Assembly: GCA_964507045.1 (NCBI GenBank)
Contig: CAZDOO010000024.1
Span: 1-64,000, forward strand
Reading direction: 5' to 3'
DNA from: UBA8199 sp964507045
GTDB lineage: Bacteria > Verrucomicrobiota > Verrucomicrobiia > Limisphaerales > UBA8199
DNA length: 64,000 nucleotides
The notes below the pieces were generated by a model. The model made no database searches, was not told the DNA's origin, and worked only from the letters and a program-made list of their open reading frames with translations. The position numbers and the translations under genes are program-made. Positions 7,188-16,731 of this stretch are shown here, one piece after another; position 1 is the stretch's first letter, and every line of letters starts with the position of its first letter.

Positions 7188-9050
7188 TTAGAAGAGCACC
7201 AGGTAAAGGACCAGCGCCACGCCCAGCGCGAACAGGAAGGCGTAGGTTTGCAGGTTGCCGGTCTGCAGCAGCCGCAACGCGCGTCCGGCCAGCTCGGTGG
7301 TGCCGTGCGTCCCGCGCACCGCCACGCCGGCAATGATCCAACGGTCAAACCAATCCGCCACCGCAGCCAGAAAATCGTGCAGACGGATGACGGTGGCCTC
7401 GTAGAGTTCGTCGAAGTAGAAGCGGTTCCGCATCGCGCGCGCCAGCGCCCCCAGCATCCCAGGCAGCGGGTCTTTGGCCGCCTTTGCATAAAGGGCATAA
7501 GCAGCGGCAAACCCAACGAGCACGGCTAGCAAACCGGAACAAGCCGCAACGGGGGCATGAACGAACGGCGCGATAAACTCTCCGACGAGCGAGACATCCT
7601 GTGCGGCATGTGAGCCGGCAAACTGTTTCGCGTAGAGCTGCTCAATGCCTATGACCCCCCCGATCACGCTAAACACGGCCAGGATTAGCAGCGACCAGGC
7701 CATGACCGGCGCTGATTCGCGGGCATGTCCTGCCGCCTCAGACTTCGCCGAACCCAGGAAGGCAACGAATACCAGCCGGAACATGTAAAAGGTCGTAAGG
7801 GCGGCAACCACGGCCCCCAGGATGAACAGCCCGAGGCTGTGGTGAGCAGCCAGCGCCAGGATGCTGTCCTTGCTGTAGAATCCACTGAAAGGCGGCACCC
7901 CCGCTAGTGCTAGCGTGCCCGCCATGAAAGTCCAGAACGTGACGGGCATCTTTGCGCGCAGCCCGCCCATGTTCCAGATGTCCTGCTCGTGATGGAGCGC
8001 GATGATGACCGAGCCCGCCCCCAGGAACAGCAGGGCTTTGAAGAAGGCGTGCGTGGTCAGATGGAACATGGCTGGCGTGGGGCCGCTAAGGCCGACCGCC
8101 ATTACCATGTAGCCCAACTGGGAGAGCGTCGAGTAGGCAAGGATGCGCTTGATGTCGTTCTGTTGAACGGCGATGACGGCCGACAGCAGAGCGGTGAACC
8201 CGCCGATCCACGCGATGACGGTCAGCGCATCGGGCGTGAAGATGAAGAACACCCGGCAAAGCATGTACACGCCCGCAGCCACCATCGTCGCGGCGTGAAT
8301 CAAGGCGCTGACGGGCGTCGGGCCTTCCATGGCATCCGGAAGCCAAACGTGCAGCGGGAACTGGGCGCTCTTGCCCATCGCCCCGCAGAAGATCAGGAGA
8401 CCGGCGCCGGTCAACCACCAGTTTTCCCCCTTCCAGTCCATCATCCCTCTGTTGACCTCGGCGAAGCTAAGCGAGCCAAACCACGCCCAGGCCGTCAGAA
8501 TTCCCAGCAGGAAGCCGAAGTCGCCCAGGCGATTGGTGATGAAGGCCTTTTTGCCCGCGTCGGCCGCGGCTGGGCGCTCAAACCAGAAGCCGATGAGCAG
8601 GTAGCTGGACACGCCAACCAGTTCCCAGAAGATGAACAACTCCAGGAAGTTGTTGGCCAGCACGATGCCGAGCATCGAGAAGGTAAACAGGCTCAAAAAG
8701 GCGAAGAAGCGCGGGAAGCTTCGGTCTTCGCTCATGTAGCCCCAGGAGTAAATGTGGATCACGCTGGCAACGCCGGTGACGATGAGCAGCATGAGCAAGC
8801 TCAACGGGTCGAAGCGCAGCCCGAAGTCCACCTGCAAGTTGCCAATGGTCAGCCAAGTGACGGAAGATTCGCGGGCGGGCCCCCACCCGGTCAGCGCGAT
8901 GAAGATGATGCTCAGGATGAACCCCGCCACCACGGCCCCGATGGATAGGCCCGCGCTGAGCTTGCGATCATGCTGCGTGAACAGCGTGATCACCGCCGCC
9001 GCCAGCAGCGGCAGGAACAGGACGATCCAGGGTATGAGGTCCGGGCGCAT
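7188..9050 (-). CDS. nuoL: NADH-quinone oxidoreductase subunit L
   Basis: 620 aa, the largest antiporter-like subunit, with the lateral helix that spans the other pumps. Characteristic segments are the FWELVGVSSYLLIGFW helix 5 motif, QFPLHVWLPDAMEGPTPVSALIHAATMV, and AYSTLSQLGYMVMA. The C-terminal amphipathic stretch and final helix are present, so the gene is full length. It ends 2 bp before nuoM and follows the nuoK stop by 3 bp. Confidence 0.96.
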   Translation of the reverse strand: MRPDLIPWIVLFLPLLAAAVITLFTQHDRKLSAGLSIGAVVAGFILSIIFIALTGWGPARESSVTWLTIGNLQVDFGLRFDPLSLLMLLIVTGVASVIHIYSWGYMSEDRSFPRFFAFLSLFTFSMLGIVLANNFLELFIFWELVGVSSYLLIGFWFERPAAADAGKKAFITNRLGDFGFLLGILTAWAWFGSLSFAEVNRGMMDWKGENWWLTGAGLLIFCGAMGKSAQFPLHVWLPDAMEGPTPVSALIHAATMVAAGVYMLCRVFFIFTPDALTVIAWIGGFTALLSAVIAVQQNDIKRILAYSTLSQLGYMVMAVGLSGPTPAMFHLTTHAFFKALLFLGAGSVIIALHHEQDIWNMGGLRAKMPVTFWTFMAGTLALAGVPPFSGFYSKDSILALAAHHSLGLFILGAVVAALTTFYMFRLVFVAFLGSAKSEAAGHARESAPVMAWSLLILAVFSVIGGVIGIEQLYAKQFAGSHAAQDVSLVGEFIAPFVHAPVAACSGLLAVLVGFAAAYALYAKAAKDPLPGMLGALARAMRNRFYFDELYEATVIRLHDFLAAVADWFDRWIIAGVAVRGTHGTTELAGRALRLLQTGNLQTYAFLFALGVALVLYLVLF

Positions 9051-9053
9051 CAG

Positions 9054-9359
9054 CTAGAGTTTAAGCGTGGATAAATCCTCCACGTGGGCGCTCTGGCGCT
9101 TGCGGTAGAGCGCCACAATCAGCGCCAGGCCGACCGATACCTCCGCGGCGGCAACGGTGATGATGAAGAACACGAACACCTGGCCATCGAGGTTGTTGGT
9201 GAAGCGCGAAAAGGCCACCAACGCCAGGTTGGCCGCGTTGAGCATCAGCTCGAGCGACATGTAGATGACCAGCACGTTGCGCCGCACGATCACCCCCAGC
9301 AGCCCGAGGCAAAACAGGAGCACGCTGACCACGAGATAATGTTCCAGGCCGATGGTCAT
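9054..9359 (-). CDS. nuoK: NADH-quinone oxidoreductase subunit K
   Basis: 101 aa with three predicted helices, exactly the family size. The conserved helix 2 glutamates (VIYMSLELMLNAANLAL) and the helix 3 glutamate (AAAEVSVGLALI), needed for the proton relay, are present. The ATG at 9359 overlaps the nuoJ stop by 4 bp (ATGA). An open frame extends upstream to 9524 inside nuoJ and is not used. Confidence 0.96.
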   Translation of the reverse strand: MTIGLEHYLVVSVLLFCLGLLGVIVRRNVLVIYMSLELMLNAANLALVAFSRFTNNLDGQVFVFFIITVAAAEVSVGLALIVALYRKRQSAHVEDLSTLKL

Positions 9360-9856
9360 TTCAGGTCCTTCTTGCTGAGCAACACCACGCCCACCATTCC
9401 GACGAGCAGGATCAAGGACACGATCTCGAACGGCAGCAGGTATTGCGTGAACAGCAATTTGCCGAGCCGGACAGTGCCGCCCTCGATCACTGGCGAATCG
9501 CTGGCGCCGAGGGGGGCATTCCACAGGCTGCTGAGGAAAATGGCAAGAATGCTCCCGACCGACACCAATCCTCCTGCAACCGCAAACGCCTTAAGCTTCC
9601 GCCGCTCCTCCGCCTTCAAGTCCAGCAACATGATGACGAACAGGAACAGGACCATCACGGCGCCCGCATAGACCAGCACCTGCACGGCTGCCAGGAAGAA
9701 GGCGTGCAGCAGCACGAACAGCCCCGCCAGCGAGACAATGGTCAGCACCAGGAACATCGCGCTGGTGACCGGATTGCGGCTGAACGGATTGACCACCACG
9801 AGGAAGCCAAACACCAGCGTCAGGAACGCAAATATATAAAAAAGGGCGTCCTGCAT
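9356..9856 (-). CDS. nuoJ: NADH-quinone oxidoreductase subunit J
   Basis: 166 aa with five predicted helices. The conserved helix 3 segment around VQVLVYAGAVMVLFLFVIMLL is visible; in solved complexes this helix contains the pi-bulge linked to coupling. It is preceded by a 71-bp non-coding gap after nuoI, the only noticeable spacer in the nuoF-to-nuoN part of the operon, and overlaps nuoK by 4 bp. Confidence 0.95.
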   Translation of the reverse strand: MQDALFYIFAFLTLVFGFLVVVNPFSRNPVTSAMFLVLTIVSLAGLFVLLHAFFLAAVQVLVYAGAVMVLFLFVIMLLDLKAEERRKLKAFAVAGGLVSVGSILAIFLSSLWNAPLGASDSPVIEGGTVRLGKLLFTQYLLPFEIVSLILLVGMVGVVLLSKKDLK

Positions 9857-9927
9857 CTGCTATGCTGTCCTGCTGCTTGTCATTTCACGGCTTAATCTGT
9901 TTAACTTCTCACCCTTCAACTTCCATC

Positions 9928-10464
9928 TCAGGGCTCCAGACCCTGGACGCGCGCCTCGCGCGCTTTCTGCTGCCACTTCCCTATCTTGTCCTGATGCACG
10001 CCCCCAAGAGCGAGCAATTTCTCTTTGTTGTAGATCATCTCGGCGCGGCTGGCGCCGGTGAGCGAGTAATCCTTCATCAGGAAAATAGCTTCCTCCGGGC
10101 AAACTTCCTGGCAGAAGCCGCAGAAAATGCAGCGGAGCATGTTGATCTGGAACTCCCGCGGCATCTTCTCCGCATTGGGGCGATCCGCCGCGGGGCCTTC
10201 AGGTCCGGGCGGCGTGATCTTGATGGCCTTGGGAGGGCAGACAAACTCGCAAAGCTGGCAGGAAACACACTTGGTATTACCATCCTGATCCTTCACCAAG
10301 TACGGCGCGCCACGATAGCCCTCGGGCACAACCCACCGCTCCTCCGGGTATTGCATGGTCACCTTCTTCTTAAAGAAATGGCGCAAGCTGACCTTGAACC
10401 CGCCGAGGATGGCCGGCAGGTAAAGCCGTTCCCAAAGATTCAGTTTCTTGCGCTCGATGATCAT
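9928..10464 (-). CDS. nuoI: NADH-quinone oxidoreductase subunit I
   Basis: 178 aa peripheral-arm subunit carrying two 4Fe-4S clusters (N6a/N6b). Both motifs are complete: C66-x2-C69-x2-C72-x3-C76 (CVSCQLCEFVCP) and C112-x2-C115-x2-C118-x3-C122 (CIFCGFCQEVCP). The N-terminal amphipathic segment that anchors it to the membrane arm is present. The start codon directly follows the nuoH stop codon region, so the pair is probably coupled. Confidence 0.96.
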   Translation of the reverse strand: MIIERKKLNLWERLYLPAILGGFKVSLRHFFKKKVTMQYPEERWVVPEGYRGAPYLVKDQDGNTKCVSCQLCEFVCPPKAIKITPPGPEGPAADRPNAEKMPREFQINMLRCIFCGFCQEVCPEEAIFLMKDYSLTGASRAEMIYNKEKLLALGGVHQDKIGKWQQKAREARVQGLEP

Positions 10465-11571
10465 TTAGCTTCTCACCCAGAGCACGGCGGCCGTCACCAC
10501 GATGTTGGCCAGCGCCAGCGGAATGAACCGCCGCCAGCCCAAATTCATCAACTGATCATATCGGAAGCGCGGCCACATCCAACGCACCCAAATGATCATG
10601 AAGATAATGAAGCACATCTTCGCCAGGAAGATGCCGATGTGCAACAGCCCCGCCCAAATCGTCGTCGCCGGCTGGTCCAGGCCCGCCACCGGCAGGCTCC
10701 AGCCGCCCAGGAACAGCGTCGTCATCAGGGCGGCGGCCGCGGCCATGTTCGCGTATTCGCCCATGAAAAAGAGCGCGAACTTCATGGAGCTGTATTCGAC
10801 GTTGTAGCCCCCGGCCAGTTCCTGCTCCGACTCGGGCAGGTCAAAGGGCATCCGGTTGATCTCGGCAAACATGGCGGCCAGGCAAATGACGAAGGACAGC
10901 GGCGCATAGAAGATGAACCAGCCGTGCACGGCCTGCCAGGAGACAATCCGGCCGAGGTTCAAGCTGCTGGTTCCCGCCAGCAGCTTCTCCCAGCCCGCGC
11001 CCAATTGCCCGGCGTCCAAGCCGCCGGCGATCAGGAACAGGGGGATGACCGCCATGCCCATGGCGATTTCGTAAGAGATCATCTGCGCGCTGGAGCGGAG
11101 CCCGCCGATGAGCGGATACTTCGACCGCGCCGCATAGCCGGCGAGAACAATCCCATACACGCCGAGCGATACGATGCCAAAGGTGTAGAGGATGCCCACG
11201 TTCAAGTCCGCGACGACCATCTTCTGGTTGCCGAGCAGCGAGCCGAACGGAATGATGGCCGCCGTAAGCAGGCTCGGGATCATCACAATCGCCGGGGCGA
11301 GCCAGTAATAGGCCTTGCGCACATGCGCCGGGGTGAAGTCTTCCTTCAGGAACGATTTGATGGCGTCGGCAATGGGCTGCAGCAGGCCAAACGGCCCGAC
11401 ACGATTCGGGCCGACTCGGTCCTGGATAAACGCCGCGGTCCTGCGCTCCACCCACACCGCGTAGGCGACGATAAACATGACCACTGAAAAGACGCCCAGA
11501 ATCTTCAGGGCGCCGAACAGCGTGAATTGCCCCGCCTCGGTCCCGAACCAGTCTAGGATTGCCTGAATCAT
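10465..11571 (-). CDS. nuoH: NADH-quinone oxidoreductase subunit H
   Basis: 368 aa with eight predicted helices; this subunit forms the quinone-access channel. The family signature EFNRMPFD-type loop appears as AEINRMPFDLPESEQELAGGYNVEYSSMKFALFFMGEY, and the N-terminal RTAAFIQDRVGPNRVGPFGLLQPIADA motif is intact. It lies 3 bp after the nuoG stop. Confidence 0.96.
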   Translation of the reverse strand: MIQAILDWFGTEAGQFTLFGALKILGVFSVVMFIVAYAVWVERRTAAFIQDRVGPNRVGPFGLLQPIADAIKSFLKEDFTPAHVRKAYYWLAPAIVMIPSLLTAAIIPFGSLLGNQKMVVADLNVGILYTFGIVSLGVYGIVLAGYAARSKYPLIGGLRSSAQMISYEIAMGMAVIPLFLIAGGLDAGQLGAGWEKLLAGTSSLNLGRIVSWQAVHGWFIFYAPLSFVICLAAMFAEINRMPFDLPESEQELAGGYNVEYSSMKFALFFMGEYANMAAAAALMTTLFLGGWSLPVAGLDQPATTIWAGLLHIGIFLAKMCFIIFMIIWVRWMWPRFRYDQLMNLGWRRFIPLALANIVVTAAVLWVRS

Positions 11572-11574
11572 CGC

Positions 11575-13284
11575 CTAAGTCCTGATTGTCACACCCAGGT
11601 CGCCAAGCCCCGCCCAGCTCAGCCCCGCGAACGCGGGAACGTCCTTGGCCATTTGGTTAAAGAGCCCTTCGATGCTCACACTGCCGTCCGGGCCGACGAC
11701 GTTAGCCGCCAGCTCGTGCAGGAACTCCCACTCGGGCCGGGCGTCGCCGCGGGGCTCGACCGCCTTCATAAACTTCTGCACCCGCCCTTTCGCGTTGGTG
11801 AACGTGCCGCGCTTCTCGGCGTGGGCGCGCCCAGGCAACAGGTAATGCGCGAGCCGGGTTGTCTCGTTGGGCAGAATGTCGCTGACGATAAGGGTCTCCA
11901 GCTTCTTGAGCACGTCCGCGCCCAGCCCATGGCGGGTCACATCCTCGCCCACCACCAGCAGCGTCTTGATGCGCCCGCTGCGAATACCTTCGGCAATCCT
12001 GGGCAGGTTCGAGCCTATCGGCTCGGCGGCGATGCCGGTGAGCCGCGCGCCGGCGCTGTTCGGATTCCGGTCCGCATTCAGCAGCAGCCGGTCGCTCTCG
12101 CCCGTGCGCGGCATCGAATCCGTCAGCGCCCCGAGCTTCTTCGCCAGCTTCGTCAGCAGATAAAGCTCCTCATTGGTCTGCCGCGCCGAGGCAACCACCG
12201 CAACCGATCCCGCCGGTGCTTGCTTCAACTTCTCCGAAACCTCTTGTAATACCCCTGCCCATCCTATCGGTTGACCTCGGCCTTCGGATTTCGGACTTCG
12301 GATTTCCGACAAGCGATCCTCCCGCCCGATCCACTTGTAGTTGAGCCGGCCATAGTCGCACATCCAGCAGGCATTGACGGCGTCGTTCTCGCGCGGCTCA
12401 TAGCGGTAGATCCTGTCCTCGCGCGACCCAATGACGATATTGCAGCCCGTGGCGCAGCTTGTGCAGAGGCTCTTGCTCTCCTTCAGGAACCAGACGCGCA
12501 TCTGGAACCGGAAATCCTTGGAAGTGAGGGCACCCACCGGGCAAAGGTCCACCGTGTTCAGGGTGTAGTTGTTGTCGAACACCTTGCCTGGGTACGCCGT
12601 GAGGGTGTTGTAGCTGCCGCGGTTGACAATGCCCAGCGCGTCATCGCCCACAATGTCCCGCGTGAAGCGGATGCAGCGCGTACAGAGAATGCAGCGCTCG
12701 TCGTCCAATACGATGCGCGGGCCCAAGTCAACGCGCTTGGGCTTGTGGACCTTGGTTTCGACAAAGCGGCTCTGTGCCTGGCCGTAGTCCACCGAATACT
12801 CCTGCAGCTTGCACTCGCCAGCCTGGTCGCAAATCGGGCAGTCGAGCGGGTGGTTGATGAGCAGGAACTCCAGCACCCCCTCCCGCATTTGTTTCACGGC
12901 GGGCGTGTCCGTGTAAATCTCCATGCCCGGGGAGACCGGCGTGGCACAGGCAATGGCCGGGCGTGGCGCCTTGGCGATCCGCGGCGTCCCGTCCGGACCC
13001 AGGATCGGCTTGCGGTCCGGGCCAAGGGCCGGCGTGCCAAACTCGACCAGGCACATGCGGCAATTGCCGGAGACCGGCAGCTTCGGGTGATAACAGTAAT
13101 GCGGCACCATCGCCCCCGCGGCGAAGCAGGCCTGGATCATCGTCGTCGGCACCGGTTTGCCGGACACCGGGTCCGGTGTCATCTTCGGCACCTCCACTGC
13201 CGTGCCGTTCACCCGCACCTTGATGGTGTCCGCGGGCGGCGGCGCTGACTGTGTTTTGGCTGTGGCGGTGGTGGACATGGTCAT
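11575..13284 (-). CDS. nuoG: NADH-quinone oxidoreductase subunit G (short form)
   Basis: 569 aa peripheral-arm iron-sulfur subunit. An N-terminal 2Fe-2S ferredoxin domain (CRMCLVEFG), the His-Cys3 segment (HPLDCPICDQAGECKLQEY), a CILCTRCIRF cluster and a further CTSCATGCN...CWMCDYGR cluster are visible. The molybdopterin-like C-terminal domain is much shorter than in the 780-910-residue enzymes of Thermus and E. coli. The ATG at 13284 overlaps the nuoF stop by 4 bp (ATGA), in keeping with other junctions here. The frame is open further upstream but runs through nuoF. Confidence 0.93.
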   Translation of the reverse strand: MTMSTTATAKTQSAPPPADTIKVRVNGTAVEVPKMTPDPVSGKPVPTTMIQACFAAGAMVPHYCYHPKLPVSGNCRMCLVEFGTPALGPDRKPILGPDGTPRIAKAPRPAIACATPVSPGMEIYTDTPAVKQMREGVLEFLLINHPLDCPICDQAGECKLQEYSVDYGQAQSRFVETKVHKPKRVDLGPRIVLDDERCILCTRCIRFTRDIVGDDALGIVNRGSYNTLTAYPGKVFDNNYTLNTVDLCPVGALTSKDFRFQMRVWFLKESKSLCTSCATGCNIVIGSREDRIYRYEPRENDAVNACWMCDYGRLNYKWIGREDRLSEIRSPKSEGRGQPIGWAGVLQEVSEKLKQAPAGSVAVVASARQTNEELYLLTKLAKKLGALTDSMPRTGESDRLLLNADRNPNSAGARLTGIAAEPIGSNLPRIAEGIRSGRIKTLLVVGEDVTRHGLGADVLKKLETLIVSDILPNETTRLAHYLLPGRAHAEKRGTFTNAKGRVQKFMKAVEPRGDARPEWEFLHELAANVVGPDGSVSIEGLFNQMAKDVPAFAGLSWAGLGDLGVTIRT

Positions 13285-14744
13285 TCTGACTGTGATTGGG
13301 CAAGCACCGCCGCTCTCGCGTCGCGGGGCATCCCGGATGGCGAGGCCTTCTCCTGCGCTGCTTTGGCCCGGCGTTCTTCGTCCGCCGCACCGCGGGCGAT
13401 AAACTCGTCTTTGAACTTGGCGACAAAACTCTGCACGGGCCACGCGCAGGCTTCGCCAAAGGCGCAAATAGTCCGCCCGCCGGGGATGTTGTCGGCGATG
13501 TGGGCCAGGTAATCCGCGTCGCCCGGGCGCCCTTCCCCATGCGTAAGGCGGTGCAGGGCCTTGGCCATCCACAGCGAGCCTTCGCGGCAGGGTGTGCATT
13601 GGCCGCAGCTCTCGTGAGCGTAGAACTCGGCGATGTTCGACAGCGCCGCCACCATGTCCGCCGAATCGTCCAGCACGATGATCGCCCCGGAGCCGGACAT
13701 GCTGCCCGCCGCAATCAGCGAGTCGAAGTCGTAGGGCAAGTCCAGCATATCCAAAACCTGCTCGGTCTCCGCGCCGTTGGTCCCGCGGCGTTTAAGCCTG
13801 AACGTCTCCCCCGCCCTGAAGACCTTCGCCGATGACCCGCCTGGGATCACCGCCTTGAGCTTCCGCCCCTCGCGCAAGCCCCCGCCGAAGACCGGGTCAC
13901 TAATCAGCTGACCAATGGTGACTTTACCGACCTCAACCTCGTAATAGCCCGGCTTGCGAACGTGGCCGCTGATGCTGACGATGCGGGTGCCGGTATTGTT
14001 GGGCGTGCCGAGCTTCGCGTATTCCGCGCCCCCCATCGCCGCGATGTGCTTGACCGCGCACAGCGTCTCGACGTTGTTAACAATGGTCGGGCAGAGGTAG
14101 AGCCCCAGCACGGCAGGGAAGAAAGGCGGCTTGATGCGGGGATAGGCGCGCTTGCCTTCCAGGGACTCGATCAGGCCGGTCTCCTCGCCGCAAATGTAAG
14201 CGCCGGCTCCACGATGGACGTGGATGTCGAGATCGTAGCCCGACCCGAGGATGTTCTTGCCCAGGAAGTTCTTCGCTTGGGCCTCCTTGAGGGCGCGATT
14301 CAGGATTCTTGCCCCCTCGACGAACTCGCCCCGGATGTAAATATAGGCGAGGTGCACGTCATTCGCGTAACTGGCGATGATCATGCCCTCCAGCATCTGG
14401 TGCGGATCTTTGTGGATGATCTGCTTATCCTTGAACGTGCCAGGCTCGGATTCGTCCGCGTTGCAAATGAGGTAAATCGGCTTGCCGCTCTTGCGGTCCA
14501 CAAACGACCATTTCAACCCGCAGGAAAAGCCAGCCCCACCCCTGCCCCGCAGCCCCGAGGCCGTGACTTCATGCCGCAGTTGCTCCGGGCCGCTGAGCGT
14601 TTGGCCACTGGGCGCCGTCTTCGGCTGGAGCGCCAGGACCTTCCGCAGGACCTCGTAGCCGCCATGGTGCACGTAGCACTCCAGATCGGGCGTGTAGCCC
14701 GGCTGGTCAACGTGCTTCAGGATCTGGCGGTATTCTTGCGGCAT
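13281..14744 (-). CDS. nuoF: NADH-quinone oxidoreductase subunit F
   Basis: 487 aa NADH-binding flavoprotein that passes electrons from NADH through FMN to cluster N3. The FMN/NADH glycine-rich segment GLRGRGGAGFSCGLKW, the ICNADESEPGTFKD segment and the N3 motif SCGQCTPCREG are present. Family members are usually about 430 residues; the extra length is a polar C-terminal tail. The spacer between it and nuoE (14745-14918) contains a tRNA gene on the opposite strand. Confidence 0.95.
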   Translation of the reverse strand: MPQEYRQILKHVDQPGYTPDLECYVHHGGYEVLRKVLALQPKTAPSGQTLSGPEQLRHEVTASGLRGRGGAGFSCGLKWSFVDRKSGKPIYLICNADESEPGTFKDKQIIHKDPHQMLEGMIIASYANDVHLAYIYIRGEFVEGARILNRALKEAQAKNFLGKNILGSGYDLDIHVHRGAGAYICGEETGLIESLEGKRAYPRIKPPFFPAVLGLYLCPTIVNNVETLCAVKHIAAMGGAEYAKLGTPNNTGTRIVSISGHVRKPGYYEVEVGKVTIGQLISDPVFGGGLREGRKLKAVIPGGSSAKVFRAGETFRLKRRGTNGAETEQVLDMLDLPYDFDSLIAAGSMSGSGAIIVLDDSADMVAALSNIAEFYAHESCGQCTPCREGSLWMAKALHRLTHGEGRPGDADYLAHIADNIPGGRTICAFGEACAWPVQSFVAKFKDEFIARGAADEERRAKAAQEKASPSGMPRDARAAVLAQSQSE

Positions 14745-14797
14745 ATCAGCGGCTTGACTATTCTGCAGAAATCCCTACGTTTATGCCCGCTCCGGCT

Positions 14798-14871
14798 TGC
14801 CCGATGGTGTAACGGTAGCACAGCAGACTCTGGATCTGTTTGTCATGGTTCAAATCCATGTCGGGCAGCCA
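14798..14871 (+). tRNA. tRNA-Gln (anticodon CUG)
   Basis: The acceptor stem TGCCCGA (14798-14804) pairs with TCGGGCA (14861-14867), followed by discriminator G and an encoded CCA. The D-loop has GGTAGCA and the T-arm has GGTTCAAATCC. The anticodon stem GCAGA/TCTGT-type closes a loop CTCTGGA, giving anticodon CTG, which reads the Gln codon CAG. It lies on the plus strand between nuoF and nuoE, so nuo transcripts run antisense through it. Confidence 0.9.
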
Positions 14872-14918
14872 ACCTCTCATTGCGGAGTATTGAATGGGGA
14901 ATGCGGAGTGAAGCGCGC

Positions 14919-15455
14919 TCATTTACAGCCCCCTAATATCTCATCCGCTTTGTGCACCGATACCCCTTCATGGAAGGCGTCATTGCACATCATCACCGGG
15001 GCCGTGCCGCAGCCGGCGAGGCATTCGACGAATTCGACCGTGAACTTCCCGTCCTTCGTGGTTTGCGGCCCATGCTGGTGCGGGTCCAGGCCGAGCTTGG
15101 TGCAAAAATACTCGTGCAGCTGGTAGGAGCCGCCCAGCGCGCAGCTTAGCGTGCGGCAGATTTTGAAGTGATACTTCCCCACCGGCGTCTTGTGGAACAT
15201 CGGGTAGAAGGTCACCAGCTCGTAGATATTGATGGGTTCCAGCTCCAGCTTGGCGGCGACCCACTCCACGGCCTGCCGCGAGATGCAGCCGAAGTGCTCC
15301 TGGATCGCGTGCAGCAGCATCAGCGACGCGCTCCGCGTCTTCGGGTAGTGCGTGATTAGCTCGTCAATCTCCGCCTCGAGGGCGGGTGGCACCGCGAAAC
15401 CCGGCTGGTCCAGCAGCGGGCTCGGGATCGGCTCGATGGGGTGGATTTCGCTCAT
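14919..15455 (-). CDS. nuoE: NADH-quinone oxidoreductase subunit E
   Basis: 178 aa thioredoxin-like subunit that carries the 2Fe-2S cluster N1a. The ligands appear as C-x4-C (ICRTLSCAL) and C-x3-C (CLAGCGTAP). The N-terminal helical part is typical (YPKTRSASLMLLHAIQEHFGCIS). The ATG at 15455 overlaps the nuoD stop by 4 bp, matching other junctions; an ATG three codons earlier is possible. Confidence 0.95.
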   Translation of the reverse strand: MSEIHPIEPIPSPLLDQPGFAVPPALEAEIDELITHYPKTRSASLMLLHAIQEHFGCISRQAVEWVAAKLELEPINIYELVTFYPMFHKTPVGKYHFKICRTLSCALGGSYQLHEYFCTKLGLDPHQHGPQTTKDGKFTVEFVECLAGCGTAPVMMCNDAFHEGVSVHKADEILGGCK

Positions 15456-16729
15456 CGGTCGCACTCCCCCATTACGAAGTCAAACGAGCCCAGCACCGCG
15501 ACCACGTCGCTGAGCAGGTGGCCCGGCAGCAGCCACGACAGGATGCTCAGGTTCACAAACGACGGCGAGCGGATTTTTAGCCGGTAGGGCGTGCCGCCGC
15601 CCCGGCTGTTGATGTAGAAGCCCAGCTCGCCCTTCGGATTCTCGTGGGCGAAGTAAATCTCGCCCGGCGGCGCGTTCACACCTTGGGTCACATTGATGAA
15701 ATGATGAATCAGTTCTTCCATCCGTGTCAGCACGCGATCCTTGGGCGGCAGCGCGATCTTGGCGTCCGGCACATTGACGGGGCCGCCCGGCAACTGGTCG
15801 AGACACTGGTGCACGATCCGTACGCTCTGGCGCATCTCCTCCATCCGCACCAGGTAGCGGTCGTAGCAATCGCCCTTCGTGCCGACGGGCACCTCGAATT
15901 TCAGCTGGTCATAGACCAGGTAGGGATGCGCCTTCCGCAGATCGTGCTCAATGCCGCTGGCGCGCAGGTTCGGGCCCGTAAGCCCGCAGTCAATCGCCAC
16001 CTCCCGCGGGATAACGCCCACACCCTGCGTCCGGTCCATGAAAATGCGGTTGCGCGTCAGGAACGTCTCCGTCTCCTCGATATTGACGACCACCTCGTTC
16101 AGGAACTTACGGCATTGCTCGACCCAGCCGGATGGCAGGTCGCGGGAGAGTCCGCCGATGCGCGTGTAGGCGGTGGTAAACCGGGCGCCGGTGAGTGACT
16201 CGCAAAGGTTATGGATCTTCTCGCGCTCGGTGAACGTGTGCAGGAAGACGGTCATCGCCCCGCAGTCCATCGCGTAGCAGCCGACGCCCAGCAGGTGCGA
16301 GGAGATGCGCGCCAGCTCGCAGCATATAACGCGGATGAACTGGCAGCGCGGCGGCAGTTGCCGGTCAATGCCGAGCAGCTTCTCGACCGCCAGCGCGTAG
16401 GCGACATTGTTGGCCATCGGGGCCAGGTAATCCAGCCGGTCGGTGTAGGGGATGAACTGGGTGTAGGTGAAATTCTCGGCGATTTTCTCGTCGCCGCGGT
16501 GCAGGTAGCCAATCTCGGGCCGGACCTTGGTGATGATCTCCCCGTCGAGTTCGATGACGAGGCGCAACACGCCGTGCGTGGCGGGGTGGGAAGGGCCCAC
16601 GTTCAGGACCATCTTCTCGCCCGGGAGCTCGCCCCGTTCCTCGCCGGCCTGCGACGGGACAGAAAACGCAGCAGCATCCGCCAGCCGCGCTGCCGTGTCC
16701 TTGAATTTGATTTCCTGCGCCTCAGCCAT
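15452..16729 (-). CDS. nuoD: NADH-quinone oxidoreductase subunit D
   Basis: 425 aa quinone-site subunit of the 49-kDa/hydrogenase-large-subunit family. The quinone-site loop (LNVGPSHPATHGVLRLV), the EIGYLHRGDEKIAE segment and the C-terminal GELGFYINSRGGGTPYRLKIRSPSFVNL signature are intact. The ATG at 16729 (MAEAQEIKF) lies 2 bp after the nuoC stop. An open frame further upstream lies within nuoC and is not used. It is separate from nuoC, unlike the E. coli fused nuoCD. Confidence 0.96.
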   Translation of the reverse strand: MAEAQEIKFKDTAARLADAAAFSVPSQAGEERGELPGEKMVLNVGPSHPATHGVLRLVIELDGEIITKVRPEIGYLHRGDEKIAENFTYTQFIPYTDRLDYLAPMANNVAYALAVEKLLGIDRQLPPRCQFIRVICCELARISSHLLGVGCYAMDCGAMTVFLHTFTEREKIHNLCESLTGARFTTAYTRIGGLSRDLPSGWVEQCRKFLNEVVVNIEETETFLTRNRIFMDRTQGVGVIPREVAIDCGLTGPNLRASGIEHDLRKAHPYLVYDQLKFEVPVGTKGDCYDRYLVRMEEMRQSVRIVHQCLDQLPGGPVNVPDAKIALPPKDRVLTRMEELIHHFINVTQGVNAPPGEIYFAHENPKGELGFYINSRGGGTPYRLKIRSPSFVNLSILSWLLPGHLLSDVVAVLGSFDFVMGECDR

Positions 16730-16731
16730 GC

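Noticed and set aside
9862..11487. 541-codon plus-strand frame opposite nuoI and nuoH
   Set aside because: Spans two certain genes and their junction; the composition is that of a shadow frame.
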